From: Candidatus Thioglobus plumae
GTDB taxonomy: Bacteria; Pseudomonadota; Gammaproteobacteria; PS1; Pseudothioglobaceae
Length of the DNA stretch: 13,611 nt
Direction of reading: 5' to 3'
Assembly: GCA_910595815.1 (NCBI GenBank)
Contig: CAJVCM010000049.1
Span: 1 to 13,611, forward strand
Part shown: positions 1 to 6,146 of the stretch, piece by piece
Layout: each line of letters starts with the position of its first letter
Numbering within the stretch: position 1 is the first letter of the stretch
Translations under genes and position numbers: made by a program
The notes under the pieces: model-generated
What the model was told of the DNA's origin: nothing
The model's database searches: none
Seen by the model: the letters and a program-made list of their open reading frames with translations, nothing else

Positions 1-276
1 AAGTTTGAAGCAGAAGTCTATATCTTAAGTAAAAATGAAGGTGGTCGTCATACACCATTCTTCAACAACTACCGTCCACAGTTCTACTTCAGAACAACAG
101 ACGTAACAGGTGCTTGTCAGCTACCTGATGGCGTAGAGATGGTAATGCCAGGCGATAACGTGAAAATGCAAGTAGAACTGCTTTCACCGATCGCTATGGA
201 AGACGGCTTAAGATTCGCTATTAGAGAAGGTGGTCGCACAGTTGGTGCGGGTGTTGTAGCTAAGGTGACGGAATAA
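1..276 (+). CDS. tuf: Elongation factor Tu, C-terminal part (5' truncated by window)
   Basis: EF-Tu is the GTPase that carries aminoacyl-tRNA to the ribosomal A site. The visible 91 residues, read in frame 1 to a TAA, are the C-terminal end of a protein that is normally about 394-396 residues, so the GTPase domain and most of domain 2 lie outside the window. What is seen is the beta-barrel domain 3, with the family hallmarks GGRHTPFF, YRPQFYFRTTDVTG, EMVMPGDN and the terminal FAIREGGRTVGAGVVAKV. These match E. coli EF-Tu almost residue for residue. Position just before rpsJ is the usual end of the str operon (rpsL-rpsG-fusA-tuf), which is inferred to lie upstream. No terminator hairpin with a T-run follows directly, so read-through into the S10 operon is possible. 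Confidence 0.98.
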   Translation, partial: KFEAEVYILSKNEGGRHTPFFNNYRPQFYFRTTDVTGACQLPDGVEMVMPGDNVKMQVELLSPIAMEDGLRFAIREGGRTVGAGVVAKVTE

Positions 277-285
277 GAGAATTAG

Positions 286-323
286 TTAATTGAAGGTCGA
301 TGATTTCTTGTATAATCGTCGGT
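286..323 (+). promoter_or_regulatory. Probable sigma70 promoter of the S10 operon
   Basis: A perfect -10 box TATAAT lies at 311-316, in the only sizeable gap between tuf and rpsJ. The -35 box is poor: TTGAAG at 290-295 leaves a 15-base spacer, TTAATT at 286-291 leaves 19. The discriminator CGTCGG (317-322) is GC-rich in an AT-rich region, a trait of promoters under stringent (ppGpp/DksA) control in Enterobacteria. The start of transcription is expected around 321-323. The block from the -10 box to 340 is repeated at the alpha-operon promoter with the same spacing, which supports it being functional. Confidence 0.75.
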
Positions 324-350
324 TTTTCGTTACTAAATTTAGACGAAAGA
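323..350 (+). promoter_or_regulatory. Stem-loop at the 5' end of the S10 leader
   Basis: Bases 323-330 (TTTTTCGT) pair with 343-350 (ACGAAAGA) with one G-U wobble, followed by a two-base bulge (331-332) and an inner stem 333-335/340-342 closed by an AATT loop. The hairpin would begin at or very near the inferred transcription start. A T7 run follows at 360-366 but is separated from the stem by nine bases, so this does not look like a standard intrinsic terminator. A role in mRNA 5' protection or feedback control is inference only. Confidence 0.5.
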
Positions 351-383
351 ATTGATAGGTTTTTTTAAAAGGATTTAAGGCAC

Positions 384-695
384 ATGAGCAATCAAAATAT
401 TAGAATTAAATTAAAAGCATTTGATCATCGTTTAATCGACAAATCAGCGCTTGAGATTGTAGAGACAGCTAAGCGTACAGGTGCTAGTGTAAGAGGTCCA
501 ATCCCTTTACCGACTAAGAAAGAGCGCTTCACTGTATTAACTTCTCCGCACGTTAACAAGAAAGCGAGAGATCAATATGAATTAAGAACATACGTTAGAT
601 TGATGGACGTCATTAGTCCAACTGATAAAACAGTTGATGCGCTAATGAAGTTAGATTTAGCTGCAGGTGTTGATGTAGCGATTAAGCTTAACTAA
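384..695 (+). CDS. rpsJ: 30S ribosomal protein S10
   Basis: S10 is a 3'-domain protein of the small-subunit head; in E. coli it also acts as NusE, pairing with NusB in antitermination complexes and bridging NusG. The 103-residue product is exactly the usual length. Family motifs are visible: the N-terminal IRIKLKAFDHRLID, the GPIPLPTKKERFTVLTSPHVNK loop region around residues 38-60 (shown here only in part of the extended loop), and RTYVRLMDV near residue 68. The ATG start is preceded by AAAAGGA at 367-373. It heads the S10 operon and follows the promoter and hairpin described at 286-350; rplC begins 30 bases downstream. Confidence 0.98.
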   Translation: MSNQNIRIKLKAFDHRLIDKSALEIVETAKRTGASVRGPIPLPTKKERFTVLTSPHVNKKARDQYELRTYVRLMDVISPTDKTVDALMKLDLAAGVDVAIKLN

Positions 696-725
696 GAAAA
701 CAAATAGTAATTTAGGAATAAGATC

Positions 726-1463
726 ATGGCAATTGGTTTAGTAGGACAAAAAATAGGAATGACACGTATTATGTCTGACGATGGCTCAGCCACGCCAGTT
801 AGTGTGATCAAAATTGAAGCTAATCGTGTTGTTCAAACAAGAACAACCGAGGTTGACGGTTATAGCGCCGTTCAAGTTACTACAGGTTCAAAAGTAAACA
901 AAAAAGGCGAGGCAAAAATTCGTCGTGTACCGTCAGCAATCAAAGGTCATTATGCGAAGGCTTCACAAGAGATCGGTTTAGGTCTTTGGGAATTTAGAGC
1001 GGATACCGATGAAATTGGTGATGCTACTAGTTTTGATGTTTCATTATTTGGTGCTGGCCATTACGTTGATGTAACAGGTCAATCCAAAGGTAAAGGTTTT
1101 CAGGGTGGTGTAAAGCGTCACAATTTCCAAATGCAAGATGCAACCCACGGTAACTCAGTCTCTCATAGAGCGATTGGTTCTACAGGACAGTGTCAAGATC
1201 CTGGTCGAGTATTTAAAGGTAAGAAAATGGCAGGTCACATGGGTGATGAGCAAGTTACCGAAGAGTGTTTAGAAGTAATAAGAGTAGATAGTGACAGGAA
1301 CTTATTGTTAGTTAAAGGTGCGATCCCCGGCTCTAACAATGGTTTTGTTAAAGTGTCACTATCACACAAAAAAGATAAAAGTAATGCGCAAGTAAGTAAG
1401 CGTGTTGCTGAAGAACAAGCAGCTAATGAAGTGGCTGACGTTGAAGAAACTAACGAAGCGTAA
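726..1463 (+). CDS. rplC: 50S ribosomal protein L3, with extended C-terminus
   Basis: L3 is an early-assembly protein that binds near the 3' end of 23S rRNA and sends a long loop toward the peptidyl-transferase centre. The product has 245 residues against about 209 in E. coli. The core is clear: GLVGQKIGMTRI at the N-terminus, DVTGQSKGKGFQGG (115-128), ATHGNSVSHRAIGSTGQCQDPG (139-160, given as landmarks) and FKGKKMAGHMG (163-173). The GQ(C/N)Q segment contains the glutamine that PrmB methylates in E. coli. Beyond about residue 214 comes a Lys-then-Ala/Glu-rich tail ending in acidic residues that E. coli L3 lacks. AGGA at 714-717 serves as ribosome-binding site, eight bases before ATG. rplD follows after 11 bases. 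Confidence 0.97.
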   Translation: MAIGLVGQKIGMTRIMSDDGSATPVSVIKIEANRVVQTRTTEVDGYSAVQVTTGSKVNKKGEAKIRRVPSAIKGHYAKASQEIGLGLWEFRADTDEIGDATSFDVSLFGAGHYVDVTGQSKGKGFQGGVKRHNFQMQDATHGNSVSHRAIGSTGQCQDPGRVFKGKKMAGHMGDEQVTEECLEVIRVDSDRNLLLVKGAIPGSNNGFVKVSLSHKKDKSNAQVSKRVAEEQAANEVADVEETNEA

Positions 1464-1474
1464 GGTTTTTTAAG

Positions 1475-2089
1475 ATGAAATTAAAAGTATTAAATATAAG
1501 CACAAGTAAGTCCACTTCTACTGAAGTAGCGGATACTATTTTTGCAAGAGAGTTTAACCAGTCATTGGTCCACCAAGTAACAACAGCGTATATGTCGGGT
1601 GGTCGTCAAGGCTCTAAAGCGCAAAAGAACCGTGCCGCTGTTAGCGGTGGTGGTAAAAAACCTTGGGCGCAAAAAGGTACAGGCCGAGCACGTGCAGGTA
1701 CATCTCGTGGCCCTATTTGGCGTTCAGGTGGTGTTACATTTGCCGCGCAACCTCGTAGCTACGCACAAAAGGTTAACAAGAAAATGTACAAGGGTGCAAT
1801 AAGTGTAATTTTTTCAGAACTTGTTCGTTCTGAGCGTTTAAAAATTGTAAAAGATTTTGAAGTTAAAGATGCAAAAACTAAAAATGTAACAGCATTACTT
1901 AAAACCTTAGATGTTAAAGATGCTTTGTTAATGACAGATGAATTAGATGAAAATTTATATCTCTCTTCACGTAATTTATATCATGTTGGTGTTTGCGATA
2001 CGCAAAGTATCGATCCAGTTAGCTTAATTGGCTATAAAAATGTAGTCATAACAGAAGCAGCGTTGAAAAAAATTGAGGCAATGTTATGA
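1475..2089 (+). CDS. rplD: 50S ribosomal protein L4
   Basis: L4 binds 23S rRNA domain I; its long basic loop lines the peptide exit tunnel near the macrolide site. In E. coli it is also the feedback repressor of the S10 operon, acting on both transcription and translation. The 204-residue product is close to the E. coli 201. The tunnel loop is evident at about residues 42-95, with SGGRQGSKAQKNRAAVSGGG at 41-60, KKPWAQKGTGRARAG at 61-75 and the following RSGGVTF. The reading frame ends TGA inside ATGA, overlapping the start of rplW by four bases, a typical coupling arrangement. Whether this L4 regulates its own operon is unknown; the leader is short (see findings). Confidence 0.97.
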   Translation: MKLKVLNISTSKSTSTEVADTIFAREFNQSLVHQVTTAYMSGGRQGSKAQKNRAAVSGGGKKPWAQKGTGRARAGTSRGPIWRSGGVTFAAQPRSYAQKVNKKMYKGAISVIFSELVRSERLKIVKDFEVKDAKTKNVTALLKTLDVKDALLMTDELDENLYLSSRNLYHVGVCDTQSIDPVSLIGYKNVVITEAALKKIEAML

Positions 2090-2376
2090 ATCAAGAAAAA
2101 GTATTAAAAACTTTATTAGCACCGATTGTTTCTGAGAAAACAACGATGTTATCAGCACACAATCAATATGCTTTTAAAGTTCGTTCTGATAGCAACAAAA
2201 AAGAAATAAAGGCTGCTGTTGAGTCGTTATTTGGTGTGACAGTATTAAATGTTACTACCTCTAACGTGAAAGGCAAAAAGAAAGTATTTAAAGGCAAGGT
2301 TGGCCGTCGTGTTAATTGGAAAAAGGCAATGATTAAAGTGTCTGAAGGCCAAATGATTGACGTTAGCGCATCTTAA
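2086..2376 (+). CDS. rplW: 50S ribosomal protein L23
   Basis: L23 sits at the exit of the ribosomal tunnel, where in bacteria it docks trigger factor, signal recognition particle and the SecYEG translocon. The product is 96 residues, near the E. coli 100. Typical features are the LLAPIVSEKTTML start segment, the FKVRSDSNKKEIKAAVESLFGV helix and strand (about residues 30-50), and a basic loop rich in Lys and Gly (about 61-77) followed by the WKKAMIKVSEGQ terminal strand. The start codon overlaps the rplD stop by four bases, so its translation is probably coupled to L4. rplB starts 12 bases later. Confidence 0.96.
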   Translation: MNQEKVLKTLLAPIVSEKTTMLSAHNQYAFKVRSDSNKKEIKAAVESLFGVTVLNVTTSNVKGKKKVFKGKVGRRVNWKKAMIKVSEGQMIDVSAS

Positions 2377-2388
2377 AGAGAAAGGATT

Positions 2389-3216
2389 ATGGCACAAGTA
2401 ATTAAAAGAAAACCAACCTCACCCGGCAGAAGATTTGTTGTTAGTATTGTAGATAAAGATCTACATAAAGGCGAACCATATGCACCGCTAACTGAAAGCA
2501 AAAATAGAATCAGTGGTCGTAACAACCGCGGAAAGATAACAGTTCGTCATAAAGGTGGTGGCCATAAACGTCGTTACCGCATCATTGACTTTAAACGTAT
2601 TAAAGATGATATTCCAGCAACAGTTGAACGCTTGGAATATGATCCTAACCGTAGTGCGAATATTGCTTTGGTTTTATATGCTGATGGTGAACGTACTTAC
2701 ATCATTGCACCAAACGGTCTTAAAGTAGGCGACACAATTGTTTCTGGAAACTCGGTTGCAATCCAAGCTGGTAATGTAATGCCATGTGCAAACATTCCCT
2801 TAGGTAGTGTGATCCACTGTATTGAACTTAAGCCTAGAAAGGGTGCACAAATGGCACGTAGTGCAGGTACTTCAGCGCAGTTAATTGCCAAAGAGGGTTC
2901 TTACGTTACTTTAAGATTGCGCTCTGGTGAAGTGCGTAAAGTATTAGCTGATTGTCGTGCGACGATTGGTGAAGTCTCTAAGAAAGAACACAGTTTAAGA
3001 AAATTAGGTAAAGCTGGTGCAACCCGATGGAGAGGTGTTAGACCTACTGTTCGTGGTGTTGTAATGAATCCAGTAGATCACCCACATGGTGGTGGTGAAG
3101 GTAAAACTAGTGGTGGTCGTCATCCGGTTTCTCCTTGGGGTACACCAACTAAGGGTTATAAAACACGTAGTAACAAACGTACTGATAAGCTTATCGTACG
3201 TCGTAGAAATAAATAA
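2389..3216 (+). CDS. rplB: 50S ribosomal protein L2
   Basis: L2 is a highly conserved large-subunit protein needed for subunit association and close to the peptidyl-transferase centre. The 275-residue product matches the usual length (273 in E. coli). Seen in order: the N-terminal RNA-binding region with RNNRGKITVRHKGGGHKRRYR (44-64, landmarks), the LEYDPNRSANIALVLYADG strand region (82-100), and the C-terminal signature VMNPVDHPHGGGEGKTSGG (225-243). Within that signature D230 and H231 correspond to the D228-H229 pair of E. coli, whose histidine is important for peptidyl-transferase activity. The C-terminus is strongly basic (TRSNKRTDKLIVRRRNK). AAAGGA just upstream supports the ATG start; rpsS follows after eight bases. 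Confidence 0.98.
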   Translation: MAQVIKRKPTSPGRRFVVSIVDKDLHKGEPYAPLTESKNRISGRNNRGKITVRHKGGGHKRRYRIIDFKRIKDDIPATVERLEYDPNRSANIALVLYADGERTYIIAPNGLKVGDTIVSGNSVAIQAGNVMPCANIPLGSVIHCIELKPRKGAQMARSAGTSAQLIAKEGSYVTLRLRSGEVRKVLADCRATIGEVSKKEHSLRKLGKAGATRWRGVRPTVRGVVMNPVDHPHGGGEGKTSGGRHPVSPWGTPTKGYKTRSNKRTDKLIVRRRNK

Positions 3217-3224
3217 GGGTAATC

Positions 3225-3494
3225 ATGGCTAGATCATTAAGAAAGGGTCCATTTGTTGACGAGCATTTAATCAAGAAAGTATTAACTGCTCAAGAAAATA
3301 ACGATAGAAAACCAATTAAAACTTGGTCTCGTCGTAGTGTTGTTGTTCCAGAAATGATTGGATTAACCATTGCGATCCATAACGGTAGAGCACATGTCCC
3401 TATTTCTATAAACGAGAACATGATTGGTCATAAATTAGGTGAGTTTGCGATAACAAGAACGTTTAAAGGCCATACTGGCGATCGTAAAGCGTAA
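3225..3494 (+). CDS. rpsS: 30S ribosomal protein S19
   Basis: S19 forms a pair with S13 in the head of the 30S subunit and contacts the intersubunit bridge and A-site tRNA. The 89-residue product is slightly shorter than E. coli (92). Diagnostic segments are the N-terminal ARSLRKGPFVDEHL, the central IKTWSRRSVVVPEMIGLTIAI (about residues 31-51, landmarks) and the C-terminal HKLGEFAITRTFKGHTGDRK. An AAGGGT sequence sits just before ATG. It lies eight bases after rplB and 19 before rplV, the conserved order of the S10 operon. Confidence 0.97.
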   Translation: MARSLRKGPFVDEHLIKKVLTAQENNDRKPIKTWSRRSVVVPEMIGLTIAIHNGRAHVPISINENMIGHKLGEFAITRTFKGHTGDRKA

Positions 3495-3513
3495 ACATAA
3501 TAGGTAAATAACA

Positions 3514-3849
3514 ATGAAAGAAGTTAAAGCAATCCATAAATACGCAAAAGGCTCATCTTTTAAAGTGAGATTGGTTGCGGATCAAATCCGTAACAAACCA
3601 GTAGAGGAAGCACTGAACATTTTGTCGTTTAGCAACAAGGGAGCGGCTAAATTAGTTAAGAAAGTATTAAATTCAGCTATTTCTAATGCTGAGCATAATG
3701 ATGGCCTTGATATTGATGAGTTGAAAGTAAGCAGTATTTATATTGACGAAGGCTCAACAATGAAAAGAATCCGCCCTAGAGCAAAAGGTAGAGCGAATCG
3801 TATTTTAAAAAGAACAAGCCACATTACAGTTGGCGTAAGCGCAGGTTAA
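3514..3849 (+). CDS. rplV: 50S ribosomal protein L22
   Basis: L22 contacts all 23S rRNA domains, and its extended beta-hairpin lines the constriction of the peptide tunnel opposite L4, where mutations in other species affect macrolide response and stalling peptides. The product is 111 residues (110 in E. coli). It starts with the alpha/beta globular part (KYAKGSSFKVRLVADQIRNK, 9-28) and carries the hairpin signature EGSTMKRIRPRAKGRANRIL (about residues 78-97) followed by KRTSHITVGV. Pairing with rpsC is very close, with only two bases between stop and next ATG. Confidence 0.97.
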   Translation: MKEVKAIHKYAKGSSFKVRLVADQIRNKPVEEALNILSFSNKGAAKLVKKVLNSAISNAEHNDGLDIDELKVSSIYIDEGSTMKRIRPRAKGRANRILKRTSHITVGVSAG

Positions 3850-3851
3850 TT

Positions 3852-4544
3852 ATGGGTCAAAAAGTAAATCCAAAAGGTATTAGATTAGGCATCGTTAAAG
3901 ATTGGGATTCTAAGTGGTATGCGAATTCTCAAGATTATTCTAAGTACTTGTTATCTGATATTGAAGTTAGAGATTTCTTATTTGAGAAATTAAAAACTGC
4001 ATCTGTTAGTCGCGTTCAAATTGAACGTTTAGCTAACAATGCCAAAGTTGTTATTCATACGGCACGCCCTGGTATTGTCATCGGTAAGAAAGGCGCCGAT
4101 ATTGAGCAACTTAAAACCATCGTGTCTAAAATGATGGGTATTCCAGTACATATTAGTATTGAAGAAATTAAAAAGCCTGAATTAGACGCACGTCTTGTGG
4201 CTGAAAATATTGCACAACAATTAGAAAAACGTGTGATGTACCGTCGTGCTGTTAAACGTGTTTTAGGTAATGCAACACGTCTAGGCGCACAAGGTATTAA
4301 GGTCATGGTAAGTGGTCGATTAAATGGTGCAGAAATTGCACGTTCTGAATGGTACCGTGAAGGCAGAGTGCCATTACATACATTTAGAGCAGATGTCGAC
4401 TACTCTTCATTCCCTGCAAACACGCAATATGGTGTGATAGGTATTAAGGTTTGGATCTTTAAAGGTGAAATCTTAGATCACAAAAAAGGAACATTGGATG
4501 AGGTTGCTCGTCGTGGTGCAACAACTCAAATAGGCAAGAAGTAA
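3852..4544 (+). CDS. rpsC: 30S ribosomal protein S3
   Basis: S3 lies at the mRNA entry side of the 30S head and, with S4 and S5, contributes to mRNA helicase activity. The 230-residue product is close to the E. coli 233. Domains seen: an N-terminal segment MGQKVNPKGIRLGI, a type-II KH domain around residues 40-110 with the GXXG loop GKKG at 78-81 preceded by ARPGIVI, and the C-terminal S3 domain with AQGIKVMVSGRLNGAEIARS and the downstream GVIGIKVWIFKGE. The TTAAT between rplV stop and ATG gives little room for a strong Shine-Dalgarno, so translation is probably coupled to rplV. Confidence 0.98.
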   Translation: MGQKVNPKGIRLGIVKDWDSKWYANSQDYSKYLLSDIEVRDFLFEKLKTASVSRVQIERLANNAKVVIHTARPGIVIGKKGADIEQLKTIVSKMMGIPVHISIEEIKKPELDARLVAENIAQQLEKRVMYRRAVKRVLGNATRLGAQGIKVMVSGRLNGAEIARSEWYREGRVPLHTFRADVDYSSFPANTQYGVIGIKVWIFKGEILDHKKGTLDEVARRGATTQIGKK

Positions 4545-4555
4545 AGGACTAAAAA

Positions 4556-4966
4556 ATGCTACAACCTAAACGTACAAAATTTAGAAAAATGATGAAAGGC
4601 CGTAATCGCGGCTTAGCCACTGGCTGTAAGGTTAGTTTTGGCGAAATCGGTTTGCAAGCTGTTGGCAGATGTCGTATGACAGCTAGACAAATCGAATCAG
4701 CACGTCGTGCAATGACTCGTCATGTTAAACGTACTGGTAAGATTTGGATTCGTGTATTCCCAGACAAGCCAATTACTAAAAAACCATTAGAAGTTCGAAT
4801 GGGTAAAGGTAAAGGTAGTGTTGAATATTGGGTAGCACAAATTAAACCTGGTCAAATGTTATTTGAAATGCAAGGTGTCGATGAGACTGTTGCAAGAGAA
4901 GCATTTGCGCTAGCGGCAGCTAAGTTACCAGTAAAAACAACAGTTGTTAAACGGACGGTAATGTAA
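4556..4966 (+). CDS. rplP: 50S ribosomal protein L16
   Basis: L16 is needed for late 50S assembly and organises the A-site region and the elbow of tRNA. The 136-residue product is the same length as in E. coli. The sequence shows LQPKRTKFRKMMKGRNRG at the N-terminus, GRCRMTARQIESARRAM (37-53), and KPLEVRMGKGKGSVEYWVA (76-94). Arg81 in the VRMGKGKG loop corresponds to the E. coli Arg81 hydroxylated by the oxygenase YcfD (RoxA); whether this organism has that enzyme cannot be told here. AAAGGA lies before the gene; its TAA shares one base with the ATG of rpmC. Confidence 0.98.
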   Translation: MLQPKRTKFRKMMKGRNRGLATGCKVSFGEIGLQAVGRCRMTARQIESARRAMTRHVKRTGKIWIRVFPDKPITKKPLEVRMGKGKGSVEYWVAQIKPGQMLFEMQGVDETVAREAFALAAAKLPVKTTVVKRTVM

Positions 4967-5154
4967 TGGATATTAAAGAATTAAGAGAGCAAGATGTCTC
5001 ACAATTAAATGAAACGCTAATGACGCTTTTGAAGGAGCACTTTGAGTTGCGTATGCAGCACAAAACTGCACAGTTAGGCGATCCTACTAAACTGGGAAAA
5101 ACTAAAAGAACCATTGCGCAAGTTAAAACAATTATTAAAGAGAAACAAGCATGA
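4966..5154 (+). CDS. rpmC: 50S ribosomal protein L29
   Basis: L29 is a small helical-hairpin protein at the tunnel exit, next to L23. The 62-residue product is typical (63 in E. coli). It contains the KELREQDVSQLNETLMTLLK first helix and the FELRMQHKTAQLGDPTKLG connecting segment, which closely follows the family pattern FNLRMQ...GQL..., then a basic second helix ending KEKQA. It is tied to both neighbours: its ATG overlaps the rplP stop by one base and its TGA overlaps the rpsQ ATG by four bases, pointing to coupled translation of L16, L29 and S17. Confidence 0.96.
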   Translation: MDIKELREQDVSQLNETLMTLLKEHFELRMQHKTAQLGDPTKLGKTKRTIAQVKTIIKEKQA

Positions 5155-5417
5155 GTGATAATAAAGTAGAACGCGTACTAATGGGTACGGTTGTAAGTGC
5201 AGGTCGTGATAAGACGATTGCTGTAAAGATCGAGCGTAAAGTTAGACACCCAATTTATAAAAAGTACATTAAACGTAGTACTAAGGTTCATGCACACGAT
5301 GAAAATAACGAATGTGGTTTAGGTGATACAGTAAGAGTAGTGGAAGCAAAACCATTCTCTAAAACTAAACATTGGACTTTGTTAGAAGTCGTTGAGAAAT
5401 CAGTTTCGATTGATTAA
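5151..5417 (+). CDS. rpsQ: 30S ribosomal protein S17
   Basis: S17 is a primary binding protein of the 16S rRNA 5' domain with an OB-fold. The 88-residue product is slightly longer than E. coli (84). Clear landmarks are LMGTVVSAGRDKTIAVKIER (10-29), the HPIYKKYIKRSTKVHAHDE segment (33-51, start of the long loop) and GDTVRVVEAKPFSKTKHW. The ATG overlaps the rpmC stop. It ends the S10 operon of the classical layout; the 28-base gap before rplN has no convincing promoter or terminator, so transcription probably continues into the spc genes. Confidence 0.97.
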   Translation: MSDNKVERVLMGTVVSAGRDKTIAVKIERKVRHPIYKKYIKRSTKVHAHDENNECGLGDTVRVVEAKPFSKTKHWTLLEVVEKSVSID

Positions 5418-5445
5418 TTTATAGCATATTAAAAGAGAATAAGAC

Positions 5446-5814
5446 ATGATTCAAATGCAAACAAAACTTCATATTGCGGACAACAGTGGTGGTGTCAAAG
5501 CAATGTGTATTAAAGTACTAGGCGGTTCTAAGCGTCGTTATGCGGCTATTGGTGATGTTATCAAGGTCAGTATTAAAGAAGCTTCACCACGTGGTAAAGT
5601 CAAAAAAGGTGATGTATACGACGCAGTTGTTGTTCGTACTGCACATGGTGTTCGTCGCGCTGATGGATCACGTATTCGCTTTGATAACAACGCTTGTGTG
5701 TTGTTAAATACTAAATTAGAGCCGGTTGGTACACGTATTTTTGGCCCAGTTACTCGTGAATTACGTAACAAGCAATTTATGAAGATTGTATCGTTAGCTC
5801 CAGAGGTTCTATAA
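5446..5814 (+). CDS. rplN: 50S ribosomal protein L14
   Basis: L14 is a beta-barrel protein at the subunit interface that forms intersubunit bridges and is the docking site of the silencing factor RsfS. The 122-residue product (123 in E. coli) begins MIQMQTKLHIADNSG and contains the signature VMCIKVLGGS-like MCIKVLGGSKRRYA, KEASPRGKVKKGDVYDAVVV, and RIFGPVTRELRNKQFMKIVS near the end. AAGAGAATAAG precedes the ATG. It is the first gene of the classical spc operon. The TAATG junction makes a one-base overlap with rplX. Confidence 0.98.
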   Translation: MIQMQTKLHIADNSGGVKAMCIKVLGGSKRRYAAIGDVIKVSIKEASPRGKVKKGDVYDAVVVRTAHGVRRADGSRIRFDNNACVLLNTKLEPVGTRIFGPVTRELRNKQFMKIVSLAPEVL

Positions 5815-6125
5815 TGCAAAAAATTAAATTAAATGATGAAGTGATTGTAATTGCCGGTAAGGACAAAGGTTCAAAAGGCACAGTCACTAAGATCACTGAT
5901 ATTAAAGTTGTAGTTGAAGGTTTAAATATTGCTAAGAAGCATGTTAAAGCCAATCCAAATGCAGGTGTGACTGGTGGCATTATTGATACAGAAATGCCAA
6001 TGGCTATTTCAAACGTAGCGATCTACAATGAAAAAACTAAGAAAGCAGACAGAGTCGGTGTTCGCACTGATAAAGACGGCAATAAAGAAAGATTTTTTAA
6101 ATCAAACGGCGATTCAATCGTTTGA
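5814..6125 (+). CDS. rplX: 50S ribosomal protein L24
   Basis: L24 is an assembly initiator that binds the 5' end of 23S rRNA. The 103-residue product (104 in E. coli) has the KOW motif at the N-terminus: DEVIVIAGKDKGSKGTVTKI (8-27). It continues with VVVEGLNIAKKHVKANPN and the GGIIDTEMPMAISNVAIYN strand segment characteristic of the family. It starts on the last base of the rplN stop and so is probably coupled to L14. It ends in TGA, 21 bases before the GTG start of rplE. Confidence 0.97.
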   Translation: MQKIKLNDEVIVIAGKDKGSKGTVTKITDIKVVVEGLNIAKKHVKANPNAGVTGGIIDTEMPMAISNVAIYNEKTKKADRVGVRTDKDGNKERFFKSNGDSIV

Positions 6126-6146
6126 ACAAGTTAAGGAAAACTAACC

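Noticed and set aside
323..366. Intrinsic terminator for tuf (hairpin followed by T7)
   Set aside because: The stem is AT-rich and the T-run begins nine bases after it; it also lies downstream of a good -10 box and fits better as part of the S10 leader.
1599..1802. 67-codon open frame inside rplD
   Set aside because: Out-of-frame shadow of the basic L4 loop; no ribosome-binding site or recognisable family.
5392..5445. Possible promoter for rplN (TTGAGA at 5392-5397, AT-rich gap after rpsQ)
   Set aside because: No -10 box of quality lies 16-18 bases downstream; TATAGC at 5420-5425 is 22 bases away. Too weak to call.
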